Assembly: GCF_900700375.1 (NCBI RefSeq)
Contig: NC_041707.1
Location: forward strand, 29,548,077 to 29,612,076
Length of the DNA: 64,000 nucleotides
Origin: Denticeps clupeoides
Lineage: Eukaryota; Chordata; Actinopteri; Clupeiformes; Denticipitidae
Direction of reading: 5' to 3'
This document shows positions 23,150 through 35,000 of the stretch, piece by piece. Both the position numbers and the translations under genes were made by a program. How positions within the stretch are numbered: position 1 is the first letter of the stretch; each line of letters begins with the position of its first letter. The notes under the pieces are model-generated. The model was not told the DNA's origin. It worked only from the letters and a program-made list of their open reading frames with translations, and made no database searches.

Positions 23150-23728
23150 CAGACAAATTAACTTTAGAAAAACACAATTTCATATATGAAAACTTTTCAT
23201 TACGTTTACATCATGCATGAACATCAATAGATAATAAGATATAAGAGTAATCTGTAAGAAACATTAGTTTCAATGTAACTGCAGTGTAGAAGAAAAACAT
23301 ATTTAGAAGTAATAATGAAACCTGAAGTTAGATACACTGACTTCAAGAATACAAATTTAAAATAGGAAAACATTTCATAACATTTACTTGAACAAACATG
23401 TGCAAACATCAATATAAGAGTATATAATATAAGATATAAGAGTCATCTGTAAGAAACATACTTCAAACTAACTGAAGTCAAATTTACTTCCAAACAAATA
23501 TGAATTTAAAATATGAAAACATTTCATAATGTGCACAAACATTTATATGCATTAGCATCAACATACCATGTGAGAGAATTCATCAACAGGATTCATTCAA
23601 GTATTTAGAAGTAACGGTGTACAAGTTGAAGTACACAGAATCCAAGAAAGCGGTAAGGTCACAGTAATATTAATTAATGTCTGTGTGCAAAAATTAATGC
23701 TCGCAGAAATCTTATTGCCGGTGTCCCC
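23150..23728. other. AT-rich interval without recognised genes
   Basis: Loose internal repeats (ATAAGATATAAGAGT..CTGTAAGAAACAT near 23,228 and 23,430) suggest a local duplication. No coding signal was seen. Confidence 0.4.
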
Positions 23729-24084
23729 TGTAAAGGGAAGAATGTCTAGGCCTGGACACTCCACGTGTTTCACCTGGTCATGGAACAGTCAGAAAACAAC
23801 TGTATCTCACTTTAAACCTTGGTGATGTTTTCCAAACAAGTGTGTTATGTTGGACACAAGACAGATTCCGGTGTCCTTGTCCAGGCGCCTATGATGAAGC
23901 TGGCGTGATTCTGTTTTCCTGCCCTTCATTACCCACAGTGGTATAAATAATCTTGTGAACTTACTAACGGGTGGGAGTTCTTCTTGCGACTCCCCCCCCA
24001 AGCGCATGGTGAATTAAACTTGGAAAATCAACTCAGTTGACATTCTTCATTTGCAGCTCCTCAGATGGGAAAATTCCCACCACA
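23729..24084 (+). mobile_element. LTR-like repeat, plus orientation
   Basis: It begins TGTAAAGGG and ends CCACCACA, with a TATA motif (GTGGTATAAATA) and downstream GAATTAAAC. It aligns loosely end to end with 27,018-27,389 read on the minus strand, sharing the GTGGTATAAATA..CTTGTGAACTTACTAA block. No clear target duplication remains. This is an old solo LTR of unassigned family. Confidence 0.6.
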
Positions 24085-24221
24085 CTCCTCCCCAGGAAGT
24101 CCATACACCACAGTCATAGAAACTGTGTAGAAATTGGCACACCAGGGAACACTGCTTGGGTTAGTTCACATCAAAGACGTAGAATGCTTTAAAGCAAATG
24201 TCCACTGCAGCAAGTAATGTA

Positions 24222-25490
24222 CAAACCGGATTCCAAAACAGTTGGGACTGAAAAACTGAATGCAATGATGTGGAGATGGCAAATGTCAATATTTTATTTG
24301 TAATAGAATGTAGATGACAGATCAAACGTTTAATCCGAGTACATGTATCATTTTAAATGAAAATATGTTTATTCAAAATTTCACAGTGTCAACAAATGCC
24401 AAAAAAGTTGGGACAAGTAGCAATAAGAGGTTGGAAAAAGTTAATTTGAGCATAACGAAGAGCTGGAAGACCAATTAACACTAATTTGGTCAATTGGCAA
24501 CATGATTTGGTATAAAAAGAGCTTCTCAGAGTGGCAGTGTCTCTCAGAAGCCAAGATGGGCAGAGGATCACCAATTCCCACAATGTTGCGCATCATCAAC
24601 TGTGCATAACATCATCCAAAGATTCAGAGAATCTGGAACAATCTCTGCGTAAGGGTCAAGGCTGTAAAACCATACTGGATCTCCGGGCCCTTAAACAACC
24701 AGGAATGCTATTGTACAGTAAATCACAGAATGGGCTCAGGAATACTTCCAGAAACCATTGTCAGTGAACACAATCTGCCATTGTGAGCTGAAACTCTACA
24801 GTGCAAAGAAGAAGCCATTTCTAAGCAAGATCCACTATCTCAGGCGTTTTCACTGGGGCAGGGATCACTTAAAATGGAGTGTTGCAAAATGGAAGACTGT
24901 TCTGTGGTCAGACGAGTCATGATTCAAAGTTCTTTTTGAAATCTGGGACGCCATGTCATCCGGACCAAAGAGGACAAGGACAACCCAAGTTGTTATCAAC
25001 GCTCTGTTCAGAAGCCTGCATCTCTGATGGTATGGGGTTGCATGAGTGCATGTGGCATGGGCAGCTTGCATGTCTGGAAAGGCACCATCAATGCAGAAAA
25101 ATATATTCAGGTTCTAGAACAACATATGCTTCCATCCAGACGTCATCTCTTTCAGGGAAGACCCTGCATTTTTCAACAAGATAATGCCAGACCACATTCT
25201 GCATCAATCACAACATCATGGCTGCATAAGAGAAGGATCCTGGTACTGAAATGGCCAGTCTGCAGTCCAGATCTTTCGTCTATAGAGAATATTTGCCGCA
25301 TCATAAAGAGGAAGATGCGACAAAGAAGGCCATAGACGATTGAACTGTTGAGTGTTGTAAGAAGAAGGGGAGATGCCACACAGTGGTGAAAATGGCCTTG
25401 TCACAACTTTTTGGGGATTTGTTGACACCATGAAATTCTTAATCAACATATTTTTCCCTTAAAATTATACTTTTTCTCAGTTTAAACTTT
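24222..25490 (+). mobile_element. Tc1-like DNA transposon, degraded
   Basis: Transposase-like pieces lie on the plus strand in several frames. They include IFQQDNARPHSA (second catalytic Asp) and SPDLSSIENICRIIKRK (third acidic residue), about 25,027-25,335, preceded by MVWGCMSACG. The left end reads CAAACCGGATTCCAAAACAG. The right inverted terminus is too diverged to place, so the end is approximate. Stops and frame changes make it inactive. Confidence 0.85.
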
Positions 25491-25654
25491 TGTTCTAGAA
25501 GTGTTCATTATTGTTTGTTTGTTTTTTTTTCTGTGAAAAGGGCCCGTACAATATATTGTAAATCATGTAGTTTTAGCAGTAGCTGTTAACTATGAAGGCT
25601 TTCCTGGTTTCTAGGAAAGTTAGTTTGAACATTTTTCTTTTTGTACACTGGATA

Positions 25655-26712
25655 CCCAAAGTCCAGTGTGTTTCAGACTGAGCTCTTCTATCAAGGACCA
25701 TTCCAATGCTTCTACTACTGTACACAAGTGCTTGCTAAAGAACCACAATGTCACCTTTGGTCAGATAGAGTTTGTTCCATTGTCTCCCTTGCATATGGAT
25801 ATTGGTTTGTTTGAGTTCGTTGCATCAGATACCCCAATTGGACTCGTCGAGTTTTGTGACGTGTCCACTTGTGCCATTAATGGAAGCTGTGATTCTCCAG
25901 ATGAGCCAGAGTCCCAGTCAGTCAACTGCAGTCAGTTGATTGAAGCACTGGATATCCAATGTCCAGTGTGTTTCAGACTGAGCTCTTCTATCAGAGGTCA
26001 GTCTACCCCATGCAAGTTCTTAGAGCCAGAGTTAAAACTGCCATCAGAGCCCCAAGACAAAATCAAGGAACTGCCAAAAGATCCAAATGTACCTGATCCT
26101 CACTCGCCATCAGTAAAGCAAATTCAAGCTTTAAAAGTTGCAGATCACATTAAACGTTTAAATATGATGACCCTCACTTCACCAAAAAACAAAAAGGTAT
26201 GGTCTCCTCTCAAGTTCCATCGGACCCCTGTAAAGCAGTCAGTTCGAAGGATCAACTATCTGAATTCCAGATGCCATGCTGCTACTGGGGCGGCTCCTGT
26301 CAGCAAGTCCCCCCCAGTTATAAAGTCCATTAGCCTGGAGTCTGGGCTCTCTTCTGGGGTTCAACTCCACCCTCCTGTATTGGCTTCGAACCTCCTAGTC
26401 AGCAAAGAACACTCCTTCTCAAAACCCAGGCCCCCAGTGCTTCCTAGGATGTTATCGTTTCAGAACTCTGACAAGCCCTGTGCTCTGGGTGATGTAACAA
26501 ACAAGGCTGAATAGAGAGCCAGGTTTGATGGTCCTGTGCCCATGGAGAGCCATAAATCAGCTGTTCTGCAGCTTCTTGAGAAGGAAATTAGTCACTACAG
26601 GGGCTCCCCTAGGAATCCTCTTACTCGCGGAAGATTTCTCTCATCCACCAAGCCGCTAATAATAAGACAGTCACACTCATTGAACCCTGAGCCTAGTTCA
26701 GGGATGAGTTAA
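25655..26712 (+). pseudogene. arhgap11a: ARHGAP11A C-terminal exon, copy A (isolated)
   Basis: The open frame (from about 25,655) matches the C-terminal part of ARHGAP11A: WSPLKFHRTPVKQSVRRIN corresponds to SPLKFQRTPVRQSVRRIN of the human protein. After a TAG at 26,512-26,514 the same frame continues to TAA at 26,710-26,712 with the family's end (HYRGSPRNPLTRG...SSTKPL), so the TAG is a premature stop. A ~50-bp stretch encoding PVCFRLSSSI occurs twice (25,660 and 25,963). No RhoGAP exons precede it within 3 kb; the space is filled by a Tc1 element and an LTR. ARHGAP11A is a mitotic Rho GTPase-activating protein. This piece alone cannot encode the GAP domain and is most likely a relic of a tandem duplication. 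Confidence 0.85.
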
Positions 26713-27017
26713 GAGGCATTCTGTCTAAATTGGAAAGAAGGGGATGCACTAGCCTTGACATTTCATTCACCACTGCAGTGGTCTGGTCCTACAATGTGGG
26801 TGTTGAGAAGAGATTCTTTTGTGATTTGCTTTTTTTCCCCCATCAACATCAGTTTTGTGGATGCAGTAAAATAGTCTTGTATTCAATCAATTTAGTGCAC
26901 TGATTCAGTCAGGAACTGGTCTATATGGACCCCAAGCCATGTGTTTTATGTTTAACAGACTTAATATTTTCCTAGTACTAATAAATGTGACATTCACTTA
27001 TTTGCCCATCTAAACAC

Positions 27018-27389
27018 TGTTGTGGAAGTCTTTTCCTGCAGTGAAACACCTGAGGACTGTAAAGAGTAGAAGGTCAGCTGAGTTCAGTCAGGTTTATTTA
27101 ACGTGCACACGGGGGAACTCGTCATGAGGATTCCCACCGATTAGTAAGTTCACAAGCATATTTATACCACTCTGGCCTTGCACATGTTAGGACAGCGGTG
27201 CCAATCGGGGTCACAGAATCTTTGTTTTATCAGCTTCTGTCCAGCAAAACAAATTACGTTTGTAAAACATTTTAGCCTTGTGCGTCATCAAGGTTTGACG
27301 TAATATACAGCTGTCTTCTGCTGTTCCATGGCTAAAGGTGATGGTTAAACAACACGTGAAAAGTCCAGGTTATACATTTTCCCTTCACA
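27018..27389 (-). mobile_element. LTR-like repeat, minus orientation
   Basis: Read on the minus strand it runs TGTGAAGGG...CCACAACA with GTGGTATAAATA and AAATAAACC, and it is related to 23,729-24,084. It is missing from the matching place in the other duplicate (near 35,877), so it probably inserted after the duplication. Confidence 0.6.
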
Positions 27390-27741
27390 ATGCTTAAATT
27401 AAAGTTTTCTGGAAGAAAAAAAGGCTATAATTAACGGAAATACCCTTTTTAAACTCTACTTATAAATACCTCATTCGGGAATGTCAGGATTTTGAGAGGT
27501 AATTCATTAAGAAAAAGAGCTTGTTTGCTTTTATTCTACTTCTCAATATACAGATAAGAAATATAGCTTATATCTTTTCTTTGTGTCATTTTCTGTAATT
27601 TCACTGAACAGTAACCTTGCATTAAGCCTTGTGTTTCTCTGTAGTCCCTGCTACTGAATACACACATTCAGGGCCCTGTGTTTTATTATAAAACATATGT
27701 GAGACCATGAAGAATGGTGTCATGGAAAGCCACACTAACTG

Positions 27742-28030
27742 TCAACAATCAAAACCGGTCTTGATTACCTGTTTTTTACATGGATGTACATCCTTGTGGA
27801 CCAGAGATTTGAGGGGGCACGGTACCACAGGTCCAGATTGATTGATTGGAAGAATCTTGTTGACTTCACGCAACTCCGAATCTTCAGAGCAATTTTGGCC
27901 GGAGATGGTTGTGTACATCATTCCATGCACATCCGCCCCTTCGTAATGTGGCCTCTCTTGCACTCCTGCATTACTTGTAATTCCGGTTGTAATGTCTTGG
28001 ATGGTTTTGCCCCCATTAAAAGGGATTTGT
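27742..28030 (-). other. Unrecognised exon-like open stretch, copy A
   Basis: The minus strand is open through HGMMYTTISGQNCSEDSELR and KSLVHKDVHPCK to a possible donor (CAG|GTAATC). The counterpart in copy B is at 36,204-36,500, where the start is in another frame and the end differs slightly. I do not recognise the peptide. It may be non-coding sequence kept similar only because it was duplicated. Confidence 0.25.
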
Positions 28031-28879
28031 AAGCCATTTGGCTTAAACTTAAACCATTTTCGTCAAGTGATTGCCTCAAATGGCAATTGACAGTAGAATT
28101 TTTTTTTCCTCAAGTATATTTGTTATATACACTTGAATGTTTTAAGTAATCAGCAATAGAAAAAAAATTGGAAGCTACTTAAAAATACGATAGTCAGAAC
28201 TTAATATAATAAGTCAAATACACTTAAAAACCTAGTCTTATTAAAATACTAATTAAAATATTTGGCATATGAAAATCCCAATTAAATTTTTTTTGTCAAT
28301 TACCATTCAACAATGCAGGACTTTTCATTTATTTTATTGAAACACACAACAAACCAACAACAATGATGCTTTGTTTATAAGACCAGAAGAAAATCCAAAA
28401 TAACAGTGATTAATGTTTTTTTCTGCAGATATTACTTTACTACAGTACCTTTTTATAATGCAGCAAATAGAACACATGTATTGAAGTATTAAACAATTTC
28501 AATCCAAATACAACCAGAGCACAGAATTTTAATTGTTTGCTTTATGAACAATTTTTAAGATTGAAAAAAACATGTAGCCGCATATACTGCATGTGCAAAA
28601 GAAAAAACACTGTATGCTTTGTGTGCCACATAACAAAGCAGGCATTAAGAACATCAGCCTTAAGAACAACTATGCAGTAAGGATCAGAGATGGTAAAAAT
28701 AAACTTGTAACTTTTATAAATTGTGCCCTCTGTAAAATAAAAAAATATATACATTACTAGACATCTAGCACAAGAAGAATCAGATATAAAATGAACAACT
28801 GCAAGCATATTTGCTCTAATCAGTGCAAAGTAATTGTGCGACACAGACATGAAGAGCTGTGCTATAAGCATAATTGTTT

Positions 28880-29742
28880 CTTACCCTGCTAGCTCATTCT
28901 TCAGCTTCTGAACCTTTGAAGGTAGCTCACTTCTACCTTAATTTCGCATTACCTGCTGAATGAAGGTAAAAGTGTTTTACAAGCACTTCGGGTGCTGCAG
29001 GTGTATTTCATGTTGTGACAGTAGGCGTTATATTGCACAATTTGATATTTGAATGGTACAAATGGAGAAAGGGTTTACTCACTGAACTGCTCTTGAAGAA
29101 CATAGATGTGTCATCTCCAAGAATGATTGGAAGTCCCATCAGGACAAGGCATCTAATGGCTGTTGGCTCTGTGCTCTGCAAAGCAGTATAAAACACACTT
29201 GAATGTAGAACAAAGGAAATAAATCTTATATCCGTTTATTTGTCCATATAGAGAAATACCACAAGAGAACAAGTTTATGTATTGAACTAACCATCAATAC
29301 CATTATGAGAAGAAAAGAGAAATATCAACCCACCGTTGTGTTGTAGCCCATCAAACTTGGACACAACCCATCAAGAACACCAAAGAACTCTTCTTTTAAA
29401 TTTCTACCAACAATCCTCCAGGTAAACCTGAAAAATATCAATTTTTTTTTTTTGCTCAGTTTTGATATTCAGGCATGAATATCAAAACTGTATGTAAAAC
29501 AAATAAGAAAAACATTAAAGGACACATTCACAAACCTGGCTTTCAGTGAAAAGCGCTGGCCAGCAGTGGATCATCTGGTTGATGTCAGGCTCATCCTTTA
29601 CAACCTCCTCTCGTCTAAGACCAAATGTGATGTCCATGTTCTTTCTAATTAGAGAATCATTTGGGTTTTTCTTCTGCATTTCATTGACCATCGCCTCTCG
29701 AATGGCTTCAAGGCTAGCAACATCCATTCCCTCAGGACTTTC
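28880..29742 (-). pseudogene. SAMD3-like gene fragment (several exons)
   Basis: Minus-strand exons: about 29,538-29,742 (MDVASLEAIREAMVNEMQKK ... FGLRREEVV ... CWPALFTESQ); 29,334-29,427 (RIVGRNLKEEFFGVLD); 29,083-29,175 (EPTAIRCLVLMGLPIILGDD). A short possible piece lies near 28,883-28,930. These blocks and their order resemble the C-terminal region of the fish family annotated as sterile alpha motif domain-containing protein 3-like. The last two exons join in phase. The first two do not (exon one ends in phase 0 and exon two needs two bases), so the fragment looks broken. No SAM domain or start was seen. It could be a gene remnant or a piece moved by a mobile element. Confidence 0.5.
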
Positions 29743-29780
29743 TGGAAGGTAAGTTGCATTTCCAAAGCCTTTTAAGGTGG

Positions 29781-30531
29781 TGTAACCCAGAGAAAATGCT
29801 ACATGTGTATATATGTTATTATGTTCATTTTATGTAAATAGTTATTTTCACAGAGATTAGCGGTATGTTAGTCTGGATGAACGTATCAGTTAGACACTTA
29901 AGGTTTGCAGTATCTCGGTGAGTGGTGCGTTGTGTAATATCTGCTGGTGTCTGAAGCCTCCAGCGATTAGCCTAGCCTCTTAGCTCCGTGCTCGGACACG
30001 CGCCTGGCGTACGAATCCGCCGTCCACCGGCAGGGTGAGCAGGCGTGCGGCGGGGCGGGGAGAGGACACGCCTGTCGGGGCACCCAGTTAGCAGTCTGCG
30101 CTACCGGCAACGCGCAGGCTTCCTCTGGCTACGTTGGGGCACCGCAGCGGACTATTTACCAGGAGGAGTTACAGTGAGTGAAATACCGAAGCACGCCATA
30201 TTGTACTGGGAGCCGTAAGTGATTGGACCCGTGGGGGTTATATTTCTTTAAACTTGCCGGCTTTACTTTATGTTATTCAATTGGTTTGCTGTTTGAAGGT
30301 GTGATTGATGTGTGTGTAATTTCTTTTGGGGGTCTTTGTTAAATACATAAAGAGAAGAAAGACATATTTTGTACATATTCTCATCTGTGTGTCTGCCTTA
30401 TCCATTTATATAATTCATTTCGGAATTCCACTAGTAATATTTAAAAGATTAAGTCATATGAGTAAAGGGTCACGTTTAGTGATATGAACCCAGAGCCCAG
30501 CTCTCATAGTTGTGGGGTAAAAAGGGCTACA
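29781..30531. mobile_element. Candidate solo LTR, 751 bp
   Basis: It starts TGTAACCC and ends GGGCTACA. The centre (about 29,950-30,170) is CpG-rich in an AT-rich setting, and the second half contains AAATACATAAAG. Flanks share only about three bases (GTG), so a target duplication is not convincing. The alternative is a CpG-rich promoter of a minus-strand or plus-strand gene. Confidence 0.35.
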
Positions 30532-31338
30532 GTGACTTTAAACATAACTAGTAGTGCAAAAAACAAAATGGCAAATGTTGAAATTGGGTAGTTAGTTTTT
30601 CAAACCTACACTGAAATAATTTGAATTCTACATTACTTTTGCAAAACTGTATGTAGAGAAAACACAAATAGAGTTACTCTAAAAACGCAATGCTGCAAGT
30701 GTCAAATACTCACTGTTAAGACGACCTCATAATTTACACACATTCAAATGCACGTTTCAAACTACAAATGTTCCATCGGTTTCTAATTAGTAGTATTTGA
30801 ATAGAGAAATGGACTCACCTTGTTCATGTCTCTTGTTACAGCAAGCAAAATTCCTTTAAAAGGGTCTTAACGTGAGAATTTCTTATAGTGATATTTACTC
30901 AAACTGTTTGCATAGAAAGAACTTTCGGGTTAACAGTGCATGATAATAATTCAGATATTTAAATGTCTGGTCATGCAGTTTATATTTCTGTGTTAATTAT
31001 GAGAGAGGTCATATTGTACTCCTGTGTAGTACAATAACTGTGTATGCCGCACTCGGGACAAACCTTTTGGATGTTTTTTTTAGTAGACTTTTAAGAGATG
31101 ACTTTGAATTACGAATGAGAATGATCTGGAGACAATCTTGAAAGCAGCACTGGAATGAACATGGGCCCTGCTGTAATACAGTGCATGGCTGTCTGTGCTG
31201 ATTTTAGATCAGACCACATGTCACCATGCTGCTAACTGTCTGACCATGATTTCTATTTCTTTCCCTTCAGTTGACCCCTTAATATGTAAACCCCTTACTA
31301 CACCGTGCCTCTGACCTTCAGTACGTGTGGGTAGTAGT

Positions 31339-32044
31339 GTAGTAGTTCGCGTGAAATTGCTTAGGTAGTTTTTAATTTTTTTCTGGTTGGGGCACGTTTA
31401 TAGGTATGTTTTGAATGTTTATAGATAAGTTTATTTCTCTTGCTAAGTAATAGGACTCTTAACTCTCAGCCAAGTTATGAGCAACGTAGGCGCGATCAGT
31501 CCAGTAGGTTATTATTTTGCTTGAGTACAGTGAGTTTAGCGGCAATTCCTCCGGCCTGAGACCATTAAACAATGCCCGTGTTATGCTGCGTTTTGGACAT
31601 TTTGAGAAGGTGCACAATTGTGAGGAAAGGAATGCAGTCAGAGCAGGGTTGCCACTGGCTGTAGGCACATTAGCTCCAGTTCAGACTTGCTTGAAGTTTT
31701 ATTGTGACGTTCGGGTTGAAATAAAAATTTTGTGATATCTGGAGGAATGATTGTGCACAAGAGCAGGTTGACCTGTATAGAAACAGTTGTGTTGTTTTTT
31801 TTTTTTTTTTTTTTTTAATTGGCAATTTAACAGATTTTTTTTTTAAATTGGCAACATCAGTAATTTAAATCAAGTGGGGTTGAGATGAATGCCCCATAAT
31901 TTAACTTATTAATATGAAAATAGGGCCTTGTCTGTACCTGTATAGTTTCTTGATTTATTCAATGGAAGTTACGTTTCTTGGCGATCTTCAGTAAAGTGTT
32001 TAAGAATTCTGTGTAAATGTTATTTCATTTATTTATTTATTCAG
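31339..32044. other. Interval before the RhoGAP exons
   Basis: I looked for the two N-terminal ARHGAP11A exons (human start MWDQRLVRLALL) and did not find them. The interval holds a poly-T run (31,794-31,817) and otherwise plain AT-rich sequence. Confidence 0.4.
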
Positions 32045-35000
32045 ATTTTTGGTGGACGCTTGTACAAGGCTGTTTGAACACACGCAGACAGAGGGCCTAT
32101 TCAGAAAGTTCGGCTCTGTTGCTCGTATTAAGGCTCTTCGGGTGAGTGATTACTCCGTCTGACCTTCCTCTTTTTAGCCCTGGGACCTTGGCCGGTGGCA
32201 TTGTTTGACAGGGTTGTGTTGTGTCTCGGCAGGCTAAGCTGGACCAGGGCAAGGACTGCCTGTCCTCAGCCCTCCCCCTGGATGTGGCTGGCCTCTTGAA
32301 GCAGTTCTTCAGGGAGCTTCCAGAGCCCATCCTTCCCGTGGATTTGCATGGAGCTCTACTTAAAGCTCAAGAGCTGGCAACATTGGTGGAGAGAACCAGG
32401 GCTACCATGCTACTGTCCTGTGTGCTGCCTGAACAAAATTTAAGTTCTCTGCAATACTTTTTTAGCTTCCTTCAGAGTGTCGCTAAAAGGTATATCCTAC
32501 TTTACTGTTTATTATCTGTGTGTTATCTGAATTTGCATCAAAGCACTCAAAATGCCATCTTTTGCTTGAAGTGATCACACACCATGTAAAGCTGTCTGGT
32601 TCTGGCTATCAGTGTTTGTGGACGTCACTCAGGATGGACAGCAATAACCTCTCGGTGATCTTTGCCCCTAACCTGCTGCACTCTGCTGAGGGCACAGAGA
32701 AGATGAACGCCAGCACTGAGAAAAAGTTGAAGCTCCAGGCTGCTGTTGTGCAGTGCTTTATTGATAATGCTCAGGACTTTGGTAAGGATCCAGCCAAATT
32801 TTAAAAAGGACATGTGGGTTAAATTAGCCTGGTAAATTATACTCGCAGAGTGTGATTTAAAAGAACTGACTCCGTGTTGACCTACTGTAAAAGGGCTCAC
32901 ATGCTCTCTAAATGTGGAAGTACAACATGTGATGGTCATCCCCCCACCCACTTATCAGGTGTGGTCCCATCCATGTTGGGCTGTGAGGCGGGCCTCATCT
33001 CCCCCCAGCCAATGCTGTGGATGAGTCCTGCTCGCTCTCAGGTCTTAGGAGGAGTCACCGCAGACGTTTTAGAGGTGAGACCCAAGCGGAGTTGGTGCTT
33101 TATTGTGGTCTTTTCAAAGAAATTCATGGTTGTTCTTTGGACTCTAGATGTCAGCTCTCTATGGTTTCCAATCAATGGTCCAATGGTCTTTGTGGTGCGC
33201 TTTGTAGACCAGTGCCCTTTGCTTGCTTTTTCTGGCTGTGACCATGCTATTGGCTCTGCCTTTCAGCGATCTCCTACATAATTTTGCTTTTGAATCTTTT
33301 CTGTATGAAACATTTTTCATTCTTTGCCTGTCTATTGTGTACTGTGCCTTCAGCAGTGACTTTTGTTCCGCGAAGCAGTATTTATGCACAGTTTAATGTA
33401 GAACATTTCTGTAGTCTTTTCCAGAGCAACCCCTGTCATTTCAACACCCAACACAAAGTGTAAGCTTCCCGCAGAGTGCGCACAGAGCCTTGGCTTCTCC
33501 AACAAGAAACGCAGGTCCCTCAAAAAGAACTTTGGCATTGAGCTTCTCCCAAACCCTCTGTTTGGTGCTGGTTCTACTCCAGGATCAGGTATTGGTCAGA
33601 TCTTTATATCAGTGGATGGTTTGAATTTCTTTTTTTTCAATCCCAACTGTTGCTGTGCTTCTAGTGAATGTCTGTGTAATATGTGGACAATTTGTTCCTG
33701 ATCACACTTCTTTTGCTATCACTGTTCTAGTGCAGAGTGCTTCAGGATGCCTGGACTCTTCCCATAATGCAGCGCCATCAGGAGGGAAGACAAGGAGACT
33801 GCCTGCAAGCTCAGCCAGAAGGAAAAGTAAAAGGCTGAGCTACAGAACTAATCAGATCAGCAGGTAAGCCAGTTCTTAATTCAATGCTGTATTTTCTATA
33901 ATCAACTGCAATCTTCAAATTGTGTCTACAACTGAAGTGATTGTGCAGCACAGCACAATGAAATATCTTCTGCATTTAACCCATGATGAGCAGTGGGCAG
34001 CCATGAAAGGTGCCCAGGAAGTAGTGAGTGGATGGTGCTTTGCTCAGTGACACCATGGCAATTTGGGAACCTTCTGATTACGGGCAGCTTCCTTAACCAA
34101 GTGGCCACCACTGCTCCTAAATCCTGGAGGGTCAAAATGTTTTAATTTCAACCAACCATGTATGGTAACCAACCATACACTTGAATATGTGCAATTGTGA
34201 CATTGCTAAAGCGTGTGATGTGAGAACGTCACCTGTGTTGGTTATAGGGTTGAATCCGGGAAGACTGGCTGCTTCTCCCCAAAAGTGACTAAGAAAGAGG
34301 CAGTCAGGAAATCCCTGCGCTTGCGCTTCAGCCTGGGCAGGAGCAGCAAAGACCCTGTAAGTTCAGCTTCACTGTAAGCTCCCAACCCACAATGTTGCTA
34401 TTCTCAAATGTCAATCAATAACGTTGCTTTACAGTGATCACTTTACTGTGTGTGCATGCAAGCGCGTGAGAGGATTCACTGCTGCATGACATTGCATGAA
34501 AGCACTTTAACTGTGGCAGTCAATATCTTATTGTTAGGCTTTATTAGTAAGCTTCATTTTAGCAATGTATTTCCTTTGGTGGTTGGAATATAATTACTAA
34601 GCTAGTGCCATTTTTGTATCTAAGTCTACAGTGTAAGTTTTTTGTTTTTCTCATTTTCCTTTTTGCTGTTAATCACGTAAATTCTGCAGCCTTCATAAAA
34701 GCCACTATCTTGTATATTTTAAACATTATAAAAACTGAGTATTGTACGATAATCACTTTCATTGTAAAGTATGCATTATTTCAATGTGTACATGTTATAA
34801 TAAAATAATATTGTTCACCAGATACAATGATTAGTTTTTATTTCACATTGGGAATGTTTGTTGTAAGTGAGAGCGGGCTAATGCTCAATTCAGACATTTC
34901 ACAACCCCTGGCTTGTATGACAACTTGCTGTAAAGTTTCTTAGTAAGAAGCAGGTCCTTCCATTTCAACAATGTCATTTCCTGTTCACTTCCGCTGGCAA

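Larger units (their letters stand above)
28061..30935. mobile_element. ~2.9-kb insertion in duplicate copy A
   Basis: This interval is absent from the aligned copy B flank. It carries gene-like exons related to fish SAMD3-like proteins (minus strand) and an LTR-like segment at 29,781-30,531. The rest is AT-rich, with no recognised content in 28,061-28,880 and 30,532-30,935. Confidence 0.5.
26740..31338. repeat. ARHGAP11A 3'-flank, copy A of a segmental duplication
   Basis: 26,740-28,060 aligns with 35,575-36,530, and 30,940-31,338 aligns with 36,665-36,968. Copy A holds two extra insertions: the LTR-like repeat at 27,018-27,389 and about 2.9 kb at 28,061-30,935. The two copies also differ by a 28-bp inverted segment (31,106-31,133 against 36,787-36,814). 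Confidence 0.85.

Noticed and set aside
31459-31735. Overlapping open stretches considered as ARHGAP11A N-terminal exons
   Set aside because: Neither strand gives the conserved N-terminal sequence of the family, and splice sites do not fit.
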